From: Physella acuta | Lineage: Eukaryota > Mollusca > Gastropoda > Physidae | Assembly (NCBI RefSeq): GCF_028476545.1 | Contig: NW_026731687.1 | Span: 124,001-188,000 of the forward strand | Direction of reading: 5' to 3' | Length of the DNA stretch: 64,000 nt | Shown here: positions 38,266-64,000 of the stretch, piece after piece | How positions within the stretch are numbered: position 1 is the stretch's first letter | How the letters are laid out: each line of letters begins with the position of its first letter | The notes under the pieces: model-generated | The model's input: the letters and a program-made list of their open reading frames with translations, nothing else | Told to the model about the DNA's origin: nothing | Database searches by the model: none | Position numbers and translations under genes: made by a program

Positions 38266-38569
38266 TACTCGCCCAATATTGACGCCCCCCCCCTCCCCGA
38301 CTTTTAAGACGAGTTTACTTAGTCAACTAAATGAAAAGTCATCCTACACACCGTGAAAATACGGATGTTTTGCTTTCTTGTATAAGCTTATACATTTTTA
38401 ACGCCAAAGGCTTGTTTCTCTAGGCGTGTGTGCGGTAGACAAGATTTTTAATTGTACAATTGTCAAATGATAAAAAATGATTTTATTTATTTGGAAAACA
38501 AGATCTACCTGTTATATGTTGATCAAAGCACATTTGGTGTGTACACTGTTGTGAGACATTCGAGGTGGT

Positions 38570-38740
38570 CTAACCTTATGTGAGGTTATGTTCTAACTGA
38601 TGTTAGGTTATTGTATAACTTTATGTTAGGTTATGTTCTAACTGATGTTAGGGTATGGTCTAACTTTATGTTAGGTTATGGTCTAACTGATGTTAGGGTA
38701 TGGTCTAACTTTATGTTAGGTTATGGTCTAATCTTATATT
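38570..38740. repeat. Repeat of ggttatggtctaactgatgt type
   Basis: Two alternating units (ctaactgatgtta and ctaactttatgtta) make a dimeric repeat of about 36 bp. Confidence 0.88.
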
Positions 38741-39844
38741 AACGCAACAACACGATTTGGTTGTTGACATTATATCCTCTCTATTTATGTATTTATATTT
38801 TAAAATAGACAATGTGCTGAACAGCACTACTGTATTTCTAATGTAAACTCCAAACGCTAGTTGTATGAAAGTTTATTACTATTTCCACAATTTATTGTTG
38901 TCTACCAAACCAGTTGTACAACTAGTGTCCCGACCCTCACATACCAGTCTACCTCAACACACTGGTCTCGCCCTTTTGTCGCTCTTTGTCTACCACTTTT
39001 TTATGGTCCAGGTTTTTCTGAATTTGATTTGTTATCTCCCTTATTTCTACCTTTTATTATTTATTTGATGTTTGTTGAGGTTTTTTTGCTTTTCAGGAAA
39101 ATGTTCCCGAGTGAATAATTTGTCACATTCTCATATATGTGCTAAAATGTAGCACAAATCTGGTATATGTGCTGAAATTTGTCACATTCTTGTATATATG
39201 CTGAAACAAATGACTATCTTGTCTAATAACTAACAATAGAAAAAGACATTACATAAAAATAAGCAGTTTTTTTTTTCATTCAGACAAAATGTGACAGGAA
39301 TTTCTACCTTACACACAACACATCTGGGTGAATTGAATTTTATTCCAACTGTTGAATTTTGTTTTTACATGTTATTTACCTGTACAACTATTAAAATTTT
39401 CACATAAACAAATCACATGCAACGTTTTTACATTAACCTTTATTTAATCTCGAATAAGTATAGAGGAAATATATTCAAATTATTTTGTAAACTCTTATAT
39501 TTGCATGTTTTTTTTTTCCTTTAAAATTAATATAAAGTTGTCTACATCAATAAATACATTCTAATGTAAGTAAATAAGGTTAGGTTTTGTACTGAAATCC
39601 TGCATCAGTAAACTGTTAGAATAAACTGTCTCCATATGTTTGTAGTGCTGAGTTTCTATTAAACAGCCTCCTGCCCTGTCACATATAACCCTGTTTGTTT
39701 ATACAACACTGGTCTAAACAATAAATGGCAGATTGTGAAAAATTCATGGCTCGTCTTGTGTGACTTTTATCATTGTTGCTTGAGTTGGTCAAAGTTTTCT
39801 GAGGTATTATACATGTATATGGCTCATCCTGAATAAGGACATTG

Positions 39845-40470
39845 ACATAGAGCAATTCACTGACATAGCAGATCACTGACATAGCAGATCACTGACATAG
39901 CAGATCACTGACATAGCAGATCACTGACATAGCAGATCACTGACATAGCAGATCACTGACATAACAAATCACTGACATAGCAGATCACTGACACAGTAGA
40001 TCACTGACATAGCAGATCACTGACACAGTAGATCACTGACATAGCAGATCACTGACACAGTAGATCACTGACATAGCAGATCACTGACACAGTAGATCAC
40101 TGACATAGCAGATCACTGACACAGTAGATCACTGACATAGCAGATCACTGACACAGTAGATCACTGACATAGCAGATCACTGACACAGTAGATCACTGAC
40201 ACAGTAGATCACTGACATAGCAGATCACTGACACAGTAGATCACTGACATAGCAGATCACTGACACAGTAGATCACTGACACAGTAGATCACTGACATAG
40301 CAGATCACTGACACAACAGATCACTGACACAGCAGATCACTGACATAGCAGATCACTGACACAGTAGATCACTGACATAGCAGATCACTGACACAACAGA
40401 TCACTGACACAGCAGATCACTGACATAGCAGATCACTGACACAGTAGATCACTGACATAGTATCTCAATG
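39845..40470. repeat. 16-bp minisatellite with 32-bp dimer structure, about 39 copies
   Basis: Units gatcactgacatagca and gatcactgacacagta alternate through the middle of the array, giving a 32-bp higher-order period. The left edge is pure first type. Confidence 0.97.
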
Positions 40471-41999
40471 ATAACCGGATCAATGCATTTTAGCTACGAT
40501 CAATTAAGACTAGCCTTATAATTACTGCCAGAGAAAACAAGCACATCACTCGTTAATTGATTATCGGGTAATCCTTTTAATGATCCGTGTATCAGTCTGA
40601 GCCAATATTGATCAAATCCGCCATTAGCGCCGGTGGGAGGGGACGCTACAACCATTAACATCAAAGTACAAGTTACTCCCCTTTGTACACACACTGACAT
40701 ACACACCCTAAAGAACAAACTGATGCGACATCTTCCCAAACATCAACGCATGACAAAACTATCACCAGTTTAAACAAAAAGATTTCAAAGAACAAAAAAA
40801 ATCATAATTTAGAGTGTTGTCATGGAAACCTTGATGCTAAACAAATATTAATTTTTAGATATAAAACAATGAAAGGATACCACAGAACGCAGCAAGACCA
40901 GGGGACATAATCCGTGCATCCAGATCTATTTCTGAAGTTGATGGTACTGAATACACGCTCGTTCTATTCTAGAGTTGCTTTAGTGTGTTTATTTCAACTA
41001 AAATTCATTATGTGCTCATGCGTGTGTTAAATTGTGTTATTAGCAGTTTAATTCAGTGTTTGAAACTTTAAGTCTAACTTGGAAAACTGTATAAAACCTA
41101 CATCATCGCTTAAAATATTTAATGTTGTGACCAAAATTTCAGTATTACAATATAATATTTGTTGTTGCCATTTTTTAAATTTTAACCTTATTTCTAAATC
41201 CAATTCAGACTAAGGATTATATCATTTATTTAAATTATGCTAGTTCTGCTTGTTATAATTTCCTGTGACATCAAATTTTCTTCAACTTGATAGCAGATGA
41301 AGTGATAATATAATTGTACTACATTTTTATTGAAACGGCGGATGGAATAGTTCAATACTTAAACATCATAAAATCAAAATAGAAAATAACTTCGGTACTT
41401 ACAATCTGTGTAGAGTGTTTTGATAATATAAAAACCAATGCAAAGAAATTATTATAACAAGCTTTTAAATTCACTATAAATAAAGATAAATGGAATAATT
41501 TTAGTTCTGTAAACAATTTTATCGAAAAAAATGGTGAGCGACCAACGCTTTTACTCAACAAAATATTCTTTGTTACATTCTGTCTTGGTGTATTTAAAAG
41601 CATGTTACTAGAAACAAATTTGAGGTTTGTTTTTATTTTCCACTTTTCAGTGATTAGAATTTTTAAAATTAAAATAGTAAATCAATACTTACGTTTTTTT
41701 TAATTAGCAACAAATTTTTTCTTTACATTCCGATCGTTCTTAATTAAGTCGACACCTTAATCGACGTAAAATACTTGTTTTAAATCTGATCAGTAGCTTA
41801 TGATCTGAACTAGAAACGGTAATTAATTATCTCTTCCTAACGAGCATGCCATACTTGAAAGCAACTGTTAACGACAAGTCACCTGGGTGACATAGTTGAT
41901 TGAATGATTGAACAATCGCTACAATCCCATTATTGATTATAGTAAACTTTAAAATGTTTGTTATAACTAATTCAAAATCTAATTACATTCAGATAAAAT

Positions 42000-42130
42000 A
42001 TGCAAAAAAAAAATATTTATTCAAATTTATTTTAAAAAAACGGTTACAATTGTAGGCACAAAGGCCTTTTTTCACATTGGCCGTTTAAACAAATAAAACA
42101 ATTCAATAACACATAGCAGTAACATAGCAC
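42000..42130 (-). mobile_element. Possible LINE 3' tail, truncated
   Basis: On the minus strand the text runs gccaatgtgaaaaaaggcc, then tttgtgcctacaattgtaac, AAATAAA-type signals and an A/T-rich end, which resembles 3' ends of molluscan non-LTR elements. No reverse transcriptase sequence is present. Family and limits are uncertain. Confidence 0.3.
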
Positions 42131-42799
42131 TAAAAATGTGGAATAAAGAAACAATGTTACATAGTTATCATACATAATGAGAAAAAAAAGAGAATATAAT
42201 AGATGAATGAGAAATGTTACAATGAGTCAGTTAGGTTATTAAATAATTTTAGTTTTAGTTTAGATTTGAATATATTGCGGTGTCATCGGATATGAATTTA
42301 TGCGGAAAATGATTGTTAAAAATAACAACGAAGATGGGACTTAAATACTTTAATTTCCTGTATTGATTTTACTTTCTGTGCATCTAAAAGCTAATTACTA
42401 TGAAGGTTTTAACACTGTTTTATTTTCCACTTTAAATTAATTGGTTTTAAATGAAGTTCATAGGCAACAACAAAAAACATTTGCCTTGAAAACAAATCAA
42501 TAGCTGTAATCTCTGAAACACATTTAGTCTTTGGTCTTCTGCAAAGAATGTGATTGACGCACAAAGGAAAATAGCTAAGCCGTGAAAAACAGTTCACTGA
42601 AGATGTAGGACTAGATCTTTGTATATGGAAAGTTTAGACGAAATCACTGCTGTAGAAGATATATTAAATTAATTTAAAAGTTTTGCCACATTTTAAAAAC
42701 ATAGAAATTGTGAACTAAATAAAGAGTATAAAAATCATAGCAGTCAACAAGATACGGAATGACGACCTGTATTCCAGTTCCTGATTTCGATATTTTCTA

Positions 42800-43120
42800 A
42801 CTCAACATAGCCGTGAGCCCGTTTGGCCTAACTCAACAAAACTGTGTGACCGTTTGGTCTAACTCAATAAAACTGTGTGCCCGTTTGGTCTAACTCAATA
42901 AAACTGTGTGCCCGTTTGGTCTAACTCAATAAAACTGTGTGCCGGTTTGGTCTAACTCAATAAAACTGTGTGCACGTTTGGTCTATCTCAACAAAGCTGA
43001 CTGTGTGCCCGTTTGGTCTAACTCAATAAAACTGTGTGCCCGTTTGGTCTAACTCAATAAAACTGTGTGCCTGTTTGGTCTAACTCAACAAAGCTGACTG
43101 TGTGCCCGTTTGGTCTAATA
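42800..43120. repeat. 32-33-bp minisatellite, 9-10 copies
   Basis: The unit contains gtttggtctaactcaataaa followed by actgtgtgcccg. It ends 10 bp before the IR25a start codon, so it is either 5' UTR or core promoter. Confidence 0.94.
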
Positions 43121-43130
43121 ACCTATCAAC

Positions 43131-57409
<14,279 letters not shown>

Positions 57410-58302
57410 CACAGAACTACTTGCTCTCTTCACTTCATTTGGACAACTTTTCGCGTCAGATTTGATGTGTCCAGTGTATTTTTTTAGATATTTTCTAGAA
57501 TAATTTCATTTATTTTATGATTATTAATACATTTATTTAATATTTTTACCGTATTTTATATATTTTTAGCGCAATTTCCATACTGGGATTGCGATTATTA
57601 ACTCGTCATTTCTGGATGGATGTGTGTCCGCAGCCTTTAAGTCGTATCTCCTCCTCAACGAAGCAATATCGAGGACTAGTTCCAAAAGCGAATATGTTAA
57701 GCATGTTCCGAGGATGAACATAGGCCAAAAAAATTCCGGAATTCCTTCCTGGATTTCCGGGAAAAGCCAAAAAACATCGAACAAATGCAGTTTATGCTCC
57801 ATATCTCGGCAACCAGACCACTTAGCGACTTGAAACATTTACCAATCGATTCCTGCCATAATTTAAAAGAATATTGCCGAAGAAAGTTTACAAAAACATC
57901 CTTTCGTTCGGTCACAAAAAATGTTTTAAAATTATTTAAACTGAGCATCGTGTAGGCCTAGGATGATATTTTAAACTGAGCATCTTGTATGCCTACTCGT
58001 TAAAATAAAACTATGTCCGTTGATATAGGTTAATATAGTTTTCTTTTTTTTTTACTTATTAATTCAAACGTTATTTTTGTACCCTATTAATTTATTTATA
58101 ATTTATATGAGAGTGATAGGGAGTTACAATTACAAGGTTTTGTTTCGCTAGGCATAATCATTTTTTCTCATTTTTAAAAAAATTAATTAAGGAAATTGCG
58201 CTTAAATTGTCAATAGACTTTTTATTAACTTGTTTTTAAATCGCATATACCCCAGACAGCTAGACATCAATAAACGTTTGAAATAGCGTGTCGACATAGG
58301 AA
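57410..58302. other. IR25a 3' UTR and convergent spacer
   Basis: The sequence is AT-rich. The first + strand AATAAA after the stop lies at about 58004. A 90-codon minus frame at 57566-57838 is GC-richer than its flanks but has no start context, splice site or recognisable domain. Confidence 0.45.
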
Positions 58303-58559
58303 CAGTGGCGTAGCGAGGACGGGTGTCACCCGGTGCGGCACTTAATGGTGTCACCCCCCCCCCCCCCCAGAGGCCTAGCGACCCTTCCCGGGGACAAATT
58401 TTCGATTTGCAACCCCCCCCCCTCAAGTTTTCGATTTGCGCCCCCCCCCCCTCAATTTTTTCTCTATATATTTTGCTATTTTTTGCCTTGGTGTCACCCG
58501 TAAATGGTGTCACACGGTGCGGTCCGCACCCCCCGCCCCCCCCCCTCGCTACGCCTCTG
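58303..58559. mobile_element. hAT-type MITE with perfect 8-bp TSD
   Basis: The ends are cagtggcgtagcgagg and ctcgctacgcctctg (inverted, one mismatch). The duplication cataggaa flanks it at 58295-58302 and 58560-58567. The interior carries gtgtcacccggtgcgg blocks repeated in direct and near-mirror form and long C tracts. The ends are related to those of 19486-19735. Confidence 0.92.
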
Positions 58560-58683
58560 CATAGGAATCAAAGCCAGACCCATATCTTTTGTCAATGTGT
58601 TTTATGCTGTAGCCTATTTGAAAAACATGTTTTATAAAATAAACAAGAAACGAAACAAAATTGGGAAAAGTGTGTTGATCGGC

Positions 58684-58689
58684 TTTATT
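58684..58689 (-). terminator. Candidate polyadenylation signal of the secreted-protein gene
   Basis: AATAAA on the minus strand (tttatt on +) lies 237 bp beyond the stop codon. Confidence 0.4.
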
Positions 58690-58925
58690 ACGAAACAAAA
58701 TGTACAAATTATGTTTTTTTTATATCTTGAATGTGTTCAGTTTATATGTACAAAATAATAAATGATTGATAAATGATTGACAAAAAATGTAGCCGATTGT
58801 TTAGCTTGATCTGTGTATGTAGCTGCAATACAATAAATCTTTAAGTAATTTGAGGGGTCCGTGTAAGACGAGTGGGGTGTAGTTTCCAAGAAATATCTTG
58901 CACTTTTTTTTCAACATTTTTAGTT

Positions 58926-61900
58926 TTATGGTGGGGTTGGAACGGGTGAGCTTGGGTTATTTTTTGGGTTGGGATTAGGAATGGGCGTGCCAACCCGATT
59001 AGGGGTGGACATACGATTTCTGAGCAACCAGACGGGTTTCAGGGGTTCTGAGCGCTGGAAGAAGTGGGGTCTCTGTTGGACTGGGGCGTTCGTGTTGCCG
59101 GGGCCGTGAGTCGGGGTATTGAGAACCGTTGTGGGTATGGGCTCTCTGTCAGAAGTGGTGGGGAGAGGCTGGGTGGTCGAGTTGGCAGCCCGTGTCTGGA
59201 GGGTCCATGTGGATCGTGGGGGGTTGCTGGCAGGTTGGATTTGGGGGTTGCCAGATGTGTAATTCTGGCGGCCATAACTGGCTGGCGGGTTGGTGAGCTG
59301 ATGGATGGGGTTGTTCTCATGGTTTGTTCCAACTGGGTTGTAGTTCGGTGGGTTGTTACGTAGAGGCTTGTTGGTATTTATAAACCCAGAATTGGGTTGT
59401 AAGTTTGATGTGATGACATCCCGTGGTTGGCTGGAGTTGATGGGTTGTGATGAGTTAGCCGAGACGTTAAATTGTCTTGGTTGTGCTCTTTGTTGAACGT
59501 TAGACGGAATGTTAGCTTTAGGCTGTGGGGGTTGGGTTGGGTTGGTGTCTGGGGGATTAGTTAAAAGGTATGGCGGCATTAGGTTTATTTCTTGGCTAAA
59601 TGTGGGGTTAACTTCTGTGTGTTGGCTAATGTTCGACATCAGATAGTTGATTCCCTTTGTGTAGTTCCCAGAAGGCGGGTTTGTATCATTAGTAGTTGTG
59701 GTGGGTGGGGGTTGGTTAGAGCTGTTTGTTTGGTTAGAACTGTTTGTGTGGTTAGAACTGTTTGTTTGGTTAGAACTGTTTGCTTGGTTAGAACAGTTTG
59801 TTTGGTTATAGCTGTTTGTTTGGTTAGAGATGTTTGTTTGGTTATAGCTGTTTGGTTGGTTAGAACTGTTTGTTTGGTTAGAACTGTTTGGTTGGTTAGA
59901 ACTGTTTGGTTGGTTAGAGTTGTTTGTTTGGTTAGAACTGTTTGTTTGGATAGAGTTGTTTGTGTGGTTAGAACTGTTTGGTTGGTTAGAGATGTTTGTG
60001 TGGTTAGAACTGTTTGGTTGGTTAGAGTTGTTTGTTTGGTTAGAACTGTTTGTTTGGTTAGAGTTGTTTGTGTGGTTAGAACTGTTTGTTTGGTTATAGC
60101 TGTTTGTTTGGTTAGAGATGTTTGTTTGGTTAGAGTTGTTTGTGTGGTTAGAACTGTTTGGTTGGTTAGAGATGTTTGTTTGGTTGGAGTTTAGTTCTCG
60201 GTTAGCGTCAGGGGTTGTACTGGAATTGAATAATGAGTTAGAGTTATTGTTTAGCTTAATATTGGGTTCATGCGTTATATTTTGTGAAGGGTTAGGTTTA
60301 GATTGGGGGTTAGAGTTATTGTTTGAGCTCGTACCAATGCCTAGGGTAACATTTTGTATTTGGTTAGGTTTAGACTGTGAGCTAGAGTTACTGTTTGTGC
60401 TAGTATCCATCTGCACGCTTGCAGCGGGCGGTATGAAGATATCGAAAAATTGGCTGGCTTCTATTTGTGATGACGTCTTAGACTGTCTGGCAACAGATGG
60501 AATTTGTTCGCTTGGATTTGTTGATAGACTTTTGTTTGGAGAACTTGTTGTAGATTTTTGTGTTATGGCAATGTCGGGGCTGGTGAATTTTGGTGAGTTG
60601 TGTTGTAGTTTTGATGCAGAAGTGAAGTCAAAGACGTTACTTGCAGCAAATGTTGGTGCTACTGTTGGTGCTACTGTTGGTGCTACTGTTGGTGCTACTT
60701 TTGGTGCTACTGTTGGTGTAATTGTTGGTGCTACTGTTGGTGCTACTGTTGGTGCTACTGTTGGTGCTACTGTTGGTGTAATTGTTGGTACTACTGTTGG
60801 TGCTACTGTTGGTGCTACTGTTGGTGCTACTTTTGGTGCTACTGTTGGTGTAATTGTTGGTGCTACTGTTGGTGCTACTGTTGGTGCTACTGTTGGTGCT
60901 ACTGTTGGTGCTACTGTTGGTGCTACTGTTGGTGCTACTGTTGGTGCTACTGTTGGTGCCACGGTTTGTTTTGGCGTGGGTATTTGGGCAGTGTTAGAGT
61001 TAGTTTGTACTAGAGGTGGGTTTTTTGGGTGGACATTGTTAGAGGGTGGTGTGGGGCTAGGAGCAGGAGCTGATGTGGGGCTAGGAGCAGGATTTGATGT
61101 GTGGCTAGGAGCAGGAGCTGATGTGTGGCTAGGAGCAGGAGCTGATGTGTGGCTAGGAGCAGGATTTGACGAGGGGCCAAAAGCAGGAGCTGATGTTTCA
61201 GCTGGTAGCCTTGGACCAAATGCTTGTACAGGGGTGATTTTACTGGGAGCTTGTCCTTGTGTTGTTTGACTGGAACTAGGGGCAGGAGGAACAAACTGCC
61301 TGAAGTCTGTAGGTGGCACAGAGAAAAATGTTGGCTTTTTATCAGGGGAGGGGATGAATGATGGTTTGGTGTCTGAAGGTGGTTGGTGATTAGGTGTGTT
61401 GGTGTTAGGTGTAAAACTTGTTGAATTAGTGTTAGGTGTTTGATTTGGTGACTGGGTGTTGGATAAAGGAAGTGGGATGAAAGATGGGCTACTACTTGTA
61501 AATGGAGTTGAAATGTGTGTAGGGTCGGGTTTGGTCCCTAATGTGTTATGTGTAGGTGTTGCGTTGTTTGACGTCAAAGCCGGTCCCAGATTGTCTACAA
61601 AGTTGGGGAGGGAGGAAGGAGTTCTAGAGTTCTGAGAATTCGGGAGGGTTGGTGTCTGGCTTGAAGTGGGTAGAGAAATAGGACCGAAAGGTTTGTTGAG
61701 AGCGTTAGATGTGTTTGGTGGGGGTGGTGGTGGAGAAGCAGCGGAGGATTGTTGAGAGACGTTTGACACAGCGTGGGAGACGGGTTGGTTTTTTTTGTCT
61801 TTTAGAAACTCCATGATGTTAACATTGTGATCGGGAAATGTTTGTTTTTCTGTGAAGACCATTTTTGTATTGTTTTGTTTTGATTGTCCAGTGGTTGGTC

Positions 61901-62829
61901 CCGTGGTTCTATCTTGTAGAAACGTGTTGTTGGACTGGAAGAAAGTTGGGGGGTCTTTTATTGCGTTCCCCTGGCTAGAGATACTGCTGCTAACGTTTTG
62001 TTGCATGAAAGATGGCGGTGTGTCGGGTTCGAGGCTGGTTGGTCCAAACACAACATGTCTCCCTGCGTCAGATTGTTTGTTGTGTCCAAGTTTGGCGGAT
62101 GTGTCGTCTGTCTCTTGCTTTGTTGGTTGTTGTGAACTTTTTGTTGAGCGGTCAAGAGAAAGGTCAGCGGTTGGACCAAACCGTCGAGCGCCATCTGGTG
62201 ATGTGTTAACGGGACCAACATCTCGACCTGGTACTTCATGATGGTTGCTAGATGTCAAACCAAACTGATCTAGTTCTTTCCTCTGCGGTTCGGTGCTGTC
62301 ATTTATAGCTCCAATACTCTGGGGATTTGGTCCAAACTTTCCGAAACTGTTTTGTTGTGGTCTAGAGTTTGAAGCTGATTGTTCTGTCCCATTTATCTGA
62401 GGACTTGCAGCTGGTCCAAACTTGCCGATGCCAATTTGTTGCGGCTTGAAGTTTGAGACAGTTTCCTGTGTCACGTGAGTCTGAATACCTGGACCAAAGC
62501 TACCTGTACTGCTGACTCGCTCACTACTGGCCTGGGAGGTGGGGTCAAGGTTATTGCCAGGATCAGGATTGATTGGACCAAACCTAACCTTCGGCCTTGT
62601 CTCTGCCCCATCTGTAGGTGTGTGACTTAATGGTGGGGAGTTAACACGGCCTGTCGTGTTACCTGGTGACGTCAGCAAATGGTCGGGTATGCCTGGACCT
62701 GGCGCCCGCGCCCCTATGGGATCCGTTTTGTTGTCTCTGTCAAGGCGAGCTGTGGTCAGACTTGGGGCCGGCTGTACAAGTGGGATCGTCCACCAGATGG
62801 TCGCTAACAGGGTAGTCACTGGCACAGCT
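58926..62829 (-). CDS. Secreted repeat protein, exon 2 (3.9 kb)
   Basis: One open exon of 3904 bases. No ATG lies between the acceptor and the open frame, which is why a spliced start was sought. Coding repeats lie at about 59715-60190 (18-bp unit, NQTNSS), 60655-60965 (12-bp unit, VAPT) and 61040-61200 (APAPSHTS). Frames open on the opposite strand here are shadows of these repeats. Confidence 0.87.
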
Positions 62830-63929
62830 CTGGGGGTTAAACAACAACTTTTTAATATACATTACCAGTTTCATTTGACCACTCATCGTGTGTACATTTG
62901 AGAAAAAAAATATTTCTTTAGTAAGTAGAAACAAAAATTATTATTAATTATTATTTGATGTTGTGTTTTTAAACTGATGAATAAACAGTAAAACTAATGT
63001 TTTAAAACTTCTTATAAAAAAATAATTCAAACGTATTCGTGTATTCTCAGTGTCTATTATTGAACTGCTGACATATCGAGCTCTTTCAATTCAATAAAAA
63101 TCGTGCTAATTGTATTTATGTTTGACAAAATGTTCCTTCTAATTGGCTTGTTATTTACTTTAAACAGTGCGCATATCCTTCAATATGTTTTATCGAGCGT
63201 TAATAGATTGAAACAAAAGTTTAAAATAAATATGTTATTACTTTGACAAGTTTTAAGCCACAAATATAAGACAAATGCGTAGCGTATTTTATGGTGCTTT
63301 ACGTTTATTTTGTTTTGTTTTAAGCTATACTTTAATTGTACACGTATTTACAAAATTAAATTATAAAACACTTCTTGTTTTTATACCACTCAAGCATTGC
63401 TGTATCAGATTGTTTTAGTTATATGCCATACCAAATGACACCATGAAAAGGTCATACAATGTCATACAATGTCATACTATGCTATATCTTGACAACTTCT
63501 CAACACACTACACAAGCACTAGGTTTTGAACATTTTTTCTAATCGCAGACAGTCATGCTAATACTTCATTGCCACCATGCCATAACTCTCAACAACAATA
63601 TTTATTCAAATAGCTCTAAATGTAATTTGTTTTCCAATAACTATAAGCAATAGTGTTTATACAATTAATATCTCTAAAAGGTATTTGTTTTCCAGTAACT
63701 ATAAATAGTAATATTTATTCCAACAATTTTAATAGTAACTTTTTTAACCATTACAGTGAACAATACTTGTTACCAAACTATGTTAATTCTAAATTTTGCC
63801 TGTAATTATTTTAAATGTTGTGTAATCAGATTCTATGTTGTTCGACTAGATTTAATAAAAAATCGATCAAATACTATTTGTGTATATCTTCCCCACTAAC
63901 CTGAGTAGGTGTAACAAAAAGATTGCCAT
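58926..63929 (-). CDS. Secreted Pro/Thr/Asn-rich repeat protein, complete, 2 exons, 1310 aa
   Basis: Exon 1 (63929-63901) reads MAIFLLHLL plus two bases; donor gttagt. Exon 2 (62829-58926) follows acceptor gtttaacccccag and ends with TAA. The junction is in phase and gives a long hydrophobic N-terminus (MAIFLLHLLR, then AVPVTTLLATIWWTIPLVQ), a likely signal peptide. The mature chain is disordered-looking with a single visible Cys. In order it has: about ten FGP motifs (KFGP, RFGP, VFGP) in the first 600 residues; APAPSHTS repeats; about 25 VAPT tetrapeptides; an NQTNSS hexapeptide tract; and a Pro/Asn-rich tail. N-x-S/T sequons fill the Asn tract and VAPT repeats suit O-glycosylation, so a heavily glycosylated mucin-like, adhesive or matrix protein is inferred. 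The family is not recognised. Confidence 0.8.
62830..63900 (-). other. Intron of the secreted repeat protein gene
   Basis: AT-rich, 1071 bp, no repeats of note and no additional exon evident. It is bounded by GT (gttagtgg) and AG (cccccag) on the minus strand. Confidence 0.7.
63901..63929 (-). CDS. Secreted repeat protein, exon 1 (coding part)
   Basis: ATG at 63929 in context gaacatggc is followed by nine codons and a two-base overhang before donor gttagtgggg. The overhang ag joins the a of exon 2 to give an Arg codon and continues the frame. It is short, so the call rests on the fit of phase and the hydrophobic content. Confidence 0.7.
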
Positions 63930-64000
63930 GTTCAGCCGTGGCACAAAATCTCCGTGATACACAAAACGTCAGAAATAATCTCCATTCCCTGCTGGACATT
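63930..64000. other. Right edge, probable 5' UTR of the minus-strand gene
   Basis: Seventy bases upstream of the minus-strand start codon. No TATA box or further feature is visible before the window ends. Confidence 0.4.

Larger units (their letters stand above)
37331..42799. other. Intergenic between HOPX and IR25a
   Basis: No gene is recognised. The interval contains an E-box cluster (37837-37906), three minisatellites, a possible LINE tail (about 42000-42130) and long unique AT-rich stretches at 38750-39840 and 40500-42000. Confidence 0.55.

Noticed and set aside
39845-40470. Regular 16/32-bp repeat considered as a CRISPR-like array
   Set aside because: There are no unique spacers between repeats, and the context is eukaryotic. 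It is an ordinary minisatellite.
57566-57838. 90-codon minus frame between IR25a and the secreted-protein gene
   Set aside because: It looks protein-like in places but has no recognisable family, and it lies in the probable IR25a 3' UTR.
59592-61269. Plus-strand valine/leucine and GATVGATV frames
   Set aside because: They are complements of the coding repeats of the minus-strand secreted protein gene, which has splice sites, a signal peptide and one continuous 3.9-kb frame.

Overview
The window is animal nuclear DNA. It carries intron-split genes, long AT dinucleotide tracts, many minisatellites and several non-autonomous DNA transposons. A complete IR25a receptor, a family typical of protostomes, together with the repeat style suggests a lophotrochozoan, most likely a mollusc. 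That assignment is inference; no species can be named from the sequence.

Four genes are supported. (1) The last two coding exons of an excitatory amino acid (glutamate) transporter of the SLC1 family lie on + at 2938-3072 and 8535-8691. (2) A complete two-exon HOPX-like atypical homeobox gene lies on + at 31089-31289 and 36902-36979 (92 aa). It is split at homeodomain position 46/47 and lacks the DNA-contacting Asn51. (3) A complete ionotropic receptor IR25a lies on + from 43131 to 57409. Its 16 coding exons join in phase to 913 aa, with signal peptide, ATD, S1, M1, pore loop, M3, S2, M4 and the three glutamate-binding signature residues. (4) A large secreted-type, Pro/Thr/Asn-rich, nearly cysteine-free protein (1310 aa, two exons) lies on - from 63929 to 58926. 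It converges on IR25a.

The intergenic and intronic space is dominated by tandem arrays with units of 11-50 bp, and by hAT-type elements. Four of these have clear 8-bp target-site duplications (2711-2897, 11390-13322, 21673-23462, 58303-58559) and one has a near-perfect one (19486-19735). A PIF/Harbinger-type MITE with TTA duplications sits at 32925-33098, and an unusual element with multiplied subterminal motifs at 16328-17312. The long open frames over the arrays are artefacts of stop-free repeat units.

The most unusual signal is inside IR25a. At least seven exon edges are the seed of a tandem repeat. The repeat unit contains the last or first bases of the real exon plus the splice site itself, so each array is a ladder of intact decoy donors or acceptors. 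Two-copy duplications beside exons 11 and 14 look like early stages of the same process. This pattern of splice-junction-seeded minisatellites is the best candidate here for a previously undescribed phenomenon.
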